64,000 nt of DNA from Arthrobacter sp. MYb214. GTDB taxonomy: Bacteria; Actinomycetota; Actinomycetes; Actinomycetales; Micrococcaceae. Every line of letters starts with the position of its first letter. Position 1 is the stretch's first letter. Where the stretch lies: contig NZ_PCPZ01000001.1 of assembly GCF_002979865.1 (NCBI RefSeq), forward strand, positions 310,001-374,000. Direction: 5' to 3'. Position numbers and translations under genes: made by a program. Positions 58,683 through 64,000 of this stretch are shown piece by piece. The notes beneath the pieces are model-generated. The model was not told where the DNA came from. It made no database searches and saw only the letters and a list, made by a program, of their open reading frames with translations.

Positions 58683-59950
58683 ACGAGTTCATTTTTGATC
58701 TACGTCGAAACTGGCTTGCTATTGCAACAAAAGCTGTTATCGTAGTGCTGTTTTTAACGGGTTTATACAGCACTATCAGTTTCTCAGCGTCAACGCAGAA
58801 CGCGATTATCAAAAGCTTTAGTGATGGAAACAATCAAGATCTCTACCGTGTGACAGATACTTTTATCGATGCCAATGAGTTCACAGAAGTTCGTCAAAGC
58901 CCAGAAAAACTAGATCAAATTGGAGAGTTTTACGAGAAACTCAATGAGAGCAAGCTCGTGAACTTATTGTCGTCTTTCAATCAACCTATACCGATTGCTG
59001 ATTTTAAAGGCAGTGAGTCTTTCGATGCTTGGGCTGGGGGAGACTATGTTAATGGCGGCGTTTACGTCGATCAGCTGACAGGGCGCGAGACACTGGAGGT
59101 TCGGTCAATGCAGATGAGTAAGGAAGCGTTTGAATTTTCGCATTTGACGGTCGACGAGGGGCAACTTCCTGATTGGGAGAATATTGACTACAGTTCTGGC
59201 CAGATCCCAGTGTTGCTTGGTGCGGACTACAGGGGTATTTACAGTGTCAATGACACACTTGACGGCATGTTCTACATGGAACCGTTCTCACTCAAAGTTG
59301 TTGGATTCCTTGAGCCGCACTCTTCGATGTTCTACCAAGACGATATAGACCACTTCCTTGATGACACCATTGTCATCCCGTATCCAAAAACACTACGTGG
59401 GATAGCGAAGACGAATCTAGATTTTGGTGGGATATTGTCCTTCGCAATGATCAACAGCGATTTTACTGCCTCGAAAGACATGTCCGGTAACGATATCCTC
59501 AAGCATCTTGACCAGATCGGGCGGGAAACTGGATTCACGAACTATGCACTTATAGGTGTGCCTCAATATTTAACTCAATATTCCCTGATGCGAACAATGC
59601 TATTTGATAATGTATGGCTAGTCGCCTTCCTTCAAGTTGCTTTAGGAATAGTTGGCGGACTCGTGTTGTGCGCGCTGAGTGCATTCAATTTCCGTCGTCG
59701 GCGTACTGTCCTCAATTTACGGTGGATAATTGGAACTTCTTGTTTGGAGTTGCAGAAGTGGATGGGGATGATTGTGCTCATCGAATGGGCCGCAATCGGA
59801 CTGTTGTTCCTCACTGTTTATCAAGTTTTACCCAATGAGGGTTCATCAGCCGTCGGCTGGATTATTCTAATTTTTGCCGTTGCTGCTTGTGTTGATATTG
59901 CTGCTGCTACCAGGTCGACCAAACTGTACTTTCAAAGAAAGATTGCATAG
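58679..59950 (+). CDS. MacB/FtsX-like ABC permease subunit 2
   Basis: A 423-residue protein with the same topology: N-terminal helix (about 14-36, VIVVLFLTGLYSTISF), a large acidic extracytoplasmic domain (37-305), and three helices from about 310 (VALGIVGGLVLCALSAF, MGMIVLIEWAAIGLLFLTVY, VGWIILIFAVAACVDIAAA). Its size is larger than subunit 1, so the pair would form an asymmetric transporter. The FtsX-type loop RRRRTVLNLRWIIGTSCLELQKWM lies in the cytosol. Low GC. ATG 58679 overlaps the previous stop by four bases. The export or immunity cargo is unknown. Confidence 0.75.
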   Translation: MNEFIFDLRRNWLAIATKAVIVVLFLTGLYSTISFSASTQNAIIKSFSDGNNQDLYRVTDTFIDANEFTEVRQSPEKLDQIGEFYEKLNESKLVNLLSSFNQPIPIADFKGSESFDAWAGGDYVNGGVYVDQLTGRETLEVRSMQMSKEAFEFSHLTVDEGQLPDWENIDYSSGQIPVLLGADYRGIYSVNDTLDGMFYMEPFSLKVVGFLEPHSSMFYQDDIDHFLDDTIVIPYPKTLRGIAKTNLDFGGILSFAMINSDFTASKDMSGNDILKHLDQIGRETGFTNYALIGVPQYLTQYSLMRTMLFDNVWLVAFLQVALGIVGGLVLCALSAFNFRRRRTVLNLRWIIGTSCLELQKWMGMIVLIEWAAIGLLFLTVYQVLPNEGSSAVGWIILIFAVAACVDIAAATRSTKLYFQRKIA

Positions 59951-59954
59951 AGAC

Positions 59955-60620
59955 ATGACAAGAATCGAACTTCGAGGCCTATCCAAAGGGTTTCGTGAGG
60001 CTAACGGCACACCCCATACACTGTTCCAGAACACGAACTTTGAAGCAGATGAGAACGATGCTTCAATTGCCGTCCTCGGACGCAGTGGTTCGGGAAAAAG
60101 TACCTTACTTAAAATTTTGGCCGGTCTTGATACTCATTATATGGGGGAATTTCGCTTTAACGAAGAAATTCTCCAGCATAAGGAATCGAGGATGGCGGCC
60201 TTTCGCAAGGCGAATGTCGGCGTAATTACGCAACGCTATGATCTGCTACCTGAGCGGACCGCCTTACAAAATGTCATGTTGGGACTAGGCGGGAATAAGA
60301 ACGCCTTCCGCGACCCGGCAGCAGACGCACTCGGTCATGTAGGTCTTAGTAAGTACGAAAATCATAGAGTCGGCAGACTCTCAGGTGGCGAAGCTCAGCG
60401 TGTGGCGATTGCCCGCGCAATCGTTAAATCTCCAGCAATTCTAATTGCGGATGAGCCAACCGGGGCGCTCGACGAGCAGACGGAAAATGAAGTGTTGGAT
60501 CTATTCGACATTCTTCGCGCTCGTGGAAGTTTGCTCGTTATTGCAACCCATAGTGAACGAGTAGCTCAACGTTGCGCCAGGCAGGTAGTTATCACAGGTA
60601 AGAAAGTAGTTGAAGTCTAG
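59955..60620 (+). CDS. LolD/MacB-type ABC ATPase of the acquired operon
   Basis: A 221-residue ATPase. Walker A is LGRSGSGKST, Q-loop GVITQRYDLLPERT, signature LSGGEAQRVAIARAI, Walker B ILIADEPTGALDE and H-loop IATHSERVA. The DEPTGALD and the short length are typical of MacB, LolD and Bce-type ATPases. ATG 59955 is 5 bases after the stop of the permease gene; the upstream frame overlaps it. The three-gene set resembles systems for export or immunity against lipids or peptides, but no bacteriocin or peptide gene was recognised in the island. Confidence 0.85.
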   Translation: MTRIELRGLSKGFREANGTPHTLFQNTNFEADENDASIAVLGRSGSGKSTLLKILAGLDTHYMGEFRFNEEILQHKESRMAAFRKANVGVITQRYDLLPERTALQNVMLGLGGNKNAFRDPAADALGHVGLSKYENHRVGRLSGGEAQRVAIARAIVKSPAILIADEPTGALDEQTENEVLDLFDILRARGSLLVIATHSERVAQRCARQVVITGKKVVEV

Positions 60621-61033
60621 TGTCGATTCTAATCGATAATCCTAGGCTAAAGAACTATTCTGATTAATAAATTCCTAAAACATCACGGCATTATTCCGAT
60701 GCATAACACTAGATTGGTTTATTTGAGATTTCCGTATCTGATTTCTCGCGGTCGAGTCTCTTCTCTGGGCTTATTTTTTGTCAGAGAATTTATCTTCTTG
60801 CATCGAAACAAATGCTTTCAGTTCATATTGTGTTATTTTCAAGCTAATTGACGGCTGGAATATTCATATATAACCAGAAATGCAACACTTATGTATCAAT
60901 CTGAATGCTGCAACGGTGGCGAATGCCTTGCAGGACTTGTCGCTTTGATGATCGCTGGAGCCCTATAGGCACCCCACGGCCCTCGCACAGCCCTACGAAG
61001 ACCAGGTATGTTGGTTAGCCCTTCGCATTGGAC
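60621..61033. other. 413-bp AT-rich non-coding end of the island
   Basis: No gene, RNA or insertion sequence was recognised. The AT-rich text ends at about 60930, where GC rises again, marking the right edge of the acquired segment. A weak hairpin TCGAT-TCTA-ATCGA lies at 60622-60635. Confidence 0.55.
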
Positions 61034-62437
61034 CTAGGCGCGCAGCACCTGGCCGATGATCTCGACGCCCTGGTTGAAGGCTCCAGGGTTCGGGCCGGCA
61101 AAGTTCAACCGCAGAAAGCGTCCGGTCGGTTCCGCGGGGAACCAGCTGTCTCCGGCCGAGATGGCCACGCCGCGCATTTCGCAGTCGCGGACCAGCTGCA
61201 CCAGATTAGTGGCATCCGGCAACCTTGCCCAGAGGTTCAGCCCGCCCAGCGGGACCTGCTCGACATGTGCTTCGGGCAGATGCTGCGCCAGGGCGTCGAG
61301 CACCAGATCCCTGCGCGTTGCTAGCTGCTGGCGCACCGAGCGCAAGTGGGTGCGCCACCCGGGCTGGGTGACCACGTCAAGCGCGACGGATTGCAGCGCA
61401 CCACTGACATACATGGATTGGGCCTGGTTATCGGCCAAGATCCGTTCCCGTGCTGGCCCTCTGGCAATGACGCCGGCAACACGGACCGCCGGGGACACGC
61501 TTTTGGTCAGGGAGCGCAGATACACCACATGGCCGCTGTCATCTCTGGCGGCCATCGGTGAAGACTCGGCATTGATCCCCAAATCCTTCGCCCAGTCATC
61601 TTCCACCAGGAAAGCGCCACGACTCTTCAGGATTTCCAGCACCCGCTGGGAAACTTCGGGCGACCACTGGGCCCCGGAAGGGTTGGCAAAATTCGGGTGG
61701 GCGTAGAAGGCGCGGGCCCCGGTTTGCTCGAAAGCGCGATCCAACTGCCCGGTGTCCGGGCCGTGGGGACCGGCGGGAACGGGGACGAGCTGCACGCCGA
61801 CTTGCGCGGCCGCGAGGATAGCACCCCAGTAGGTGGGCGATTCGATGAGCATCGGCTTGCCGGCCCCAACCAGTGAGCGGAAGATCGAGCCCAGCCCGCT
61901 TTGGCTGCCGGGCAGGACGACGACGTCGCTGGCCGCCGGCGCGCTCAGCCCAGGGGCGGTGATGGCGCCGAGCTCGGATGCGAACCAGCTCTGCAGATCA
62001 GGCAGCCCCGCGGCCGGGGTGCGCTGGAGCACCGCATCGCTGCGCGCGACCCGCGAGAAGGCGCTGCGCACCAGTCGTTCTGGCAGCAAGTCTCGATCCG
62101 GATAGCCCGACTGCAGGGATATGACGTCATTGGGCGTAGCGCGCTGGGCGGAGGCGAGTTCAGGCAGGGGCCGTTGCACAACGCCCAAGGCCGCGGTTTG
62201 CCAGGCATGGTCGTGCGCCCGGGCCACCGGGTGGCTGCGAACGAAGGTGCCGATACCCGGACGCGATTCAATGATGCCCTGGCCGGTGAGGATCCGCAGC
62301 GCTTTCTGCACGGTGACCGGGCTGACTTCATAATCCGCCACCAGAGTACGGGTGGAGGGCAGCTGGCTCCCGGCGGGGGCTGTCGCAATCCATTCGCGCA
62401 GTACCGCAACCAGGCGCTCACTGCTACTGTTAAACAT
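61034..62437 (-). CDS. MocR-type PLP-dependent regulator
   Basis: A 467-residue MocR/PdxR-class regulator: GntR winged helix at 1-75 (SERLVAVLREWIATAPAGSQLPSTRTLVADY, VTVQKALRILTGQGII) fused to an aminotransferase fold I domain. The PLP-binding Lys is in YLRSLTKSVSPAVRVAG, with AHPNFANPSGA and YGAF-type substrate residues before it. MocR proteins usually control an adjacent divergent transporter or PLP/GABA/taurine pathway. ATG 62437 overlaps the start codon of the divergent DMT gene; TACTAT eight bases upstream suggests a leaderless mRNA. The longer upstream frame is not used because it covers the divergent gene. Confidence 0.88.
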   Translation of the reverse strand: MFNSSSERLVAVLREWIATAPAGSQLPSTRTLVADYEVSPVTVQKALRILTGQGIIESRPGIGTFVRSHPVARAHDHAWQTAALGVVQRPLPELASAQRATPNDVISLQSGYPDRDLLPERLVRSAFSRVARSDAVLQRTPAAGLPDLQSWFASELGAITAPGLSAPAASDVVVLPGSQSGLGSIFRSLVGAGKPMLIESPTYWGAILAAAQVGVQLVPVPAGPHGPDTGQLDRAFEQTGARAFYAHPNFANPSGAQWSPEVSQRVLEILKSRGAFLVEDDWAKDLGINAESSPMAARDDSGHVVYLRSLTKSVSPAVRVAGVIARGPARERILADNQAQSMYVSGALQSVALDVVTQPGWRTHLRSVRQQLATRRDLVLDALAQHLPEAHVEQVPLGGLNLWARLPDATNLVQLVRDCEMRGVAISAGDSWFPAEPTGRFLRLNFAGPNPGAFNQGVEIIGQVLRA

Positions 62438-62449
62438 GAAACTAGATAG
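62425..62449. promoter_or_regulatory. Overlapping divergent leaderless promoters
   Basis: On the plus strand TACTGT (62425-62430) is five bases before the DMT ATG (62436). On the minus strand TACTAT (62446-62451 complement region) is eight bases before the MocR ATG (62437). The start codons share the bases 62436-62437. Confidence 0.55.
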
Positions 62450-63380
62450 TACCGCTACTCTCATTTCGCGGCAACCGCTATCCTCGGGCGTTACCGGGCT
62501 GATCTGGGGATTGCTGGGCGTGCTCGCCTTCTCCTTCACCGTGCCCTTCACCCGCATCGCCGTGGAAAGCGGCCATCTGCAACCGCTGTTCGTCGGCGCG
62601 GGGCGATCCGTTATCGCCGCAATGCTGGCTGTTGCCGTGCTCTGGAGCACCGGCCAGAAACTTCCGACACGGTCGCAATGGTGGCGGCTGCTGGTCGTCG
62701 CCGGGGGAGTTATCGCAGGTTTCCCCCTGCTGACATCCTTTGCGATGACCACGGCTCCGGCCAGCCATGGCGCGGTAGTGATCGCCATCCTGCCTGCAGT
62801 GACGGCCGCAGCCGCTGTGCTGCGAACCAGGGAACGCCCCAGTGCCAGATTCTGGATCGCGGCTGGTTCTGGGGCATTGGCAGCCTTGGCGTTTGCCGCT
62901 TTGCAAGGAGGCGGGCTGGGCAGCTTGCACGGGGCCGACTGGTTGCTCTTCGGGGCGGTGCTCGCTTGCGCTATCGGCTATGCCGAAGGCGGCCTGCTCT
63001 CGCGGGAGCTTGGTTCATGGCAAACGATCTCATGGGCGCTGGTCCTGGCCTCACCGGTAATGATCACCCTCACGACCGTCTCGGCGCTCCAGCATCCGCC
63101 CACGGCAACATTCAGCGAGTGGGCGGCATTCGCCTATCTTGGCGTCGTGAGCATGTTCCTCGGCTTCATTGCGTGGTATCGCGGATTGGCCATCGGCCCG
63201 ATGGCGCAAGTGAGCCAGGTGCAGCTGGCGCAGCCGGTGATGACGATCTGCTGGGCCGGGATGCTGCTGCACGAACAAATCGGTTGGCCCACCGTGGTTG
63301 GCGGCTGCGCGGTCATCGCCTGTGCCCTGCTGGCCGTAAGATCGAGGAACCAGCACATGAGACAGGATGGCGCATCATGA
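62436..63380 (+). CDS. DMT-superfamily (EamA) transporter
   Basis: A 314-residue drug/metabolite transporter with ten predicted helices in two EamA repeats, starting with VTGLIWGLLGVLAFSFTVPFTRIAVES and, in the second half, GADWLLFGAVLACAIGYAEGG to AFAYLGVVSMFLGFIAWYRGLA. Exports or imports small solutes; substrate unknown. MocR proteins commonly regulate such a neighbour. ATG 62436 is the only start before helix 1. Its stop overlaps the next ATG (ATGA). Confidence 0.88.
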   Translation: MKLDSTATLISRQPLSSGVTGLIWGLLGVLAFSFTVPFTRIAVESGHLQPLFVGAGRSVIAAMLAVAVLWSTGQKLPTRSQWWRLLVVAGGVIAGFPLLTSFAMTTAPASHGAVVIAILPAVTAAAAVLRTRERPSARFWIAAGSGALAALAFAALQGGGLGSLHGADWLLFGAVLACAIGYAEGGLLSRELGSWQTISWALVLASPVMITLTTVSALQHPPTATFSEWAAFAYLGVVSMFLGFIAWYRGLAIGPMAQVSQVQLAQPVMTICWAGMLLHEQIGWPTVVGGCAVIACALLAVRSRNQHMRQDGAS

Positions 63381-64000
63381 AATCATCAACGAAAACTGGC
63401 GCAGTGCCAGTCACCGCTTTGACCGGGCTCAGCGCCTTCCCGCTGACCCCAATGAATGATGACCAACTCGATGAACCTGCATTCATCGGATTGGTGCAGC
63501 GACTGGTTGCGGCCGGGGTGGATTCAATTACCGTCCTGGGCTCGACCGGTTCGTACATGTACCTGGACCGCGCGGAGCGCGAACGCGTCATCGGGTTGGC
63601 GGTGCAGCATGCAACGGGGATCCCGGTGCTGGCTGGAGTCGGCGCCATGCGCACGGCCCACGTCCTGGCGCATATTGACGACGCCAAGGCCGCCGGTGCG
63701 GCCGGCGTTCTGCTCGCCCCGGTGGGCTACCAGCGGCTGGACGATGATGAAGTCTTCGCACTGTTCAGGGCGGCGACCGAACGCAGCGACTTGCCGGTCG
63801 TTGTCTATGACAACCCTGGGACAACGCATTTCACCTTCAGCAACGGGCTTTATGCGCGCATCGCGCAGTTGCCGGGGATCATTTCCATCAAGATTCCGGG
63901 GGTTCCGGCCGATCCGGTGGATGCGCTGGCGCATGTCGCGGCGATTCGGGCGGTGCTTCCCGATCACGTAGGCATCGGGGTATCGGGCGATGCGTTCGGG
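63377..64000 (+). CDS. DapA-family aldolase, cut by window edge
   Basis: A second DHDPS/NAL-family TIM barrel, 208 codons visible, no stop. Pyruvate loop LGSTGSYMYL, Tyr in VYDNPGTTHF and Schiff-base Lys in ISIKIPG are intact. It overlaps the DMT gene by four bases, so both form one operon under the divergent MocR regulator. It differs from nanA in the cluster (GSTGS against GSSGE), so it probably acts on another keto-acid adduct. Start ATG 63377 has no close ribosome site apart from coupling. Confidence 0.85.
   Translation, partial: MKSSTKTGAVPVTALTGLSAFPLTPMNDDQLDEPAFIGLVQRLVAAGVDSITVLGSTGSYMYLDRAERERVIGLAVQHATGIPVLAGVGAMRTAHVLAHIDDAKAAGAAGVLLAPVGYQRLDDDEVFALFRAATERSDLPVVVYDNPGTTHFTFSNGLYARIAQLPGIISIKIPGVPADPVDALAHVAAIRAVLPDHVGIGVSGDAFG

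Overview
The window is a stretch of chromosome from a high-GC Gram-positive actinobacterium. Gene content and order point to a Micrococcaceae member of the Arthrobacter/Glutamicibacter type: tandem MptB-like mannosyltransferases, DUF2637 and DUF3099 proteins, a long-form GAPDH, a DUF222/HNH endonuclease, oligoribonuclease, many GTG/TTG starts and several leaderless promoters. Most genes are housekeeping. All assignments come from reading motifs in the sequence; no database search was run.

Layout. 1-7.97 kb: UvrA-like ATPase (cut by the window edge), a lipoprotein, a dicarboxylate/amino-acid symporter, cysE-cysK, msrA and a NIF3 protein. 7.97-9.79 kb: an AT-rich islet with an unrecognised 330-codon gene, a small YjzC-like gene and a 450-bp non-coding segment with two perfect DnaA boxes, a 12-bp inverted repeat and a CRP/GlxR-type site. 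9.8-20.4 kb: a VOC protein, a secreted sialidase, yaaA, a flavin disulfide reductase, RNase P RNA, gap, an HTH_42 protein, def and an acyl-CoA dehydrogenase. 20.4-23.1 kb: a gene-poor stretch, two near-identical tRNA-His genes with an acetyltransferase gene between them, and orn. 23.3-41.3 kb: two MptB-like proteins, VanZ-RDD, DUF2637, a small alarmone synthetase-like protein, an ABC-F ATPase, SURF1, fabG plus an enoyl-reductase-like SDR, VanW, serB, an ABC ATPase, TauE, a TrmH-type methyltransferase and L31 type B.

41.37-42.01 kb is a seven-copy tandem repeat array just downstream of a DUF222/HNH gene. Then come a lipoate ligase with its accessory domain at the N-terminus and aminopeptidase N. 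47.7-56.7 kb is a complete sialic-acid uptake and catabolism operon (GntR regulator; Dpp-type ABC transporter with a fused permease-ATPase; nanA, nanK, nanE). Its promoter carries a 17-bp element that is repeated with one mismatch, in the same orientation, upstream of the sialidase gene 36 kb away. The two loci therefore look like one regulon: the sialidase releases sialic acid outside the cell, the transporter imports it, and NanA/NanK/NanE convert it to GlcNAc-6-phosphate.

57.4-61.0 kb is a clearly AT-richer acquired segment with a three-gene MacB/LolCDE-like ABC transporter behind a palindromic operator and a large hairpin. The window ends with a divergent MocR / DMT-permease pair, whose start codons overlap by two bases, and a second DapA-family gene that runs off the edge.
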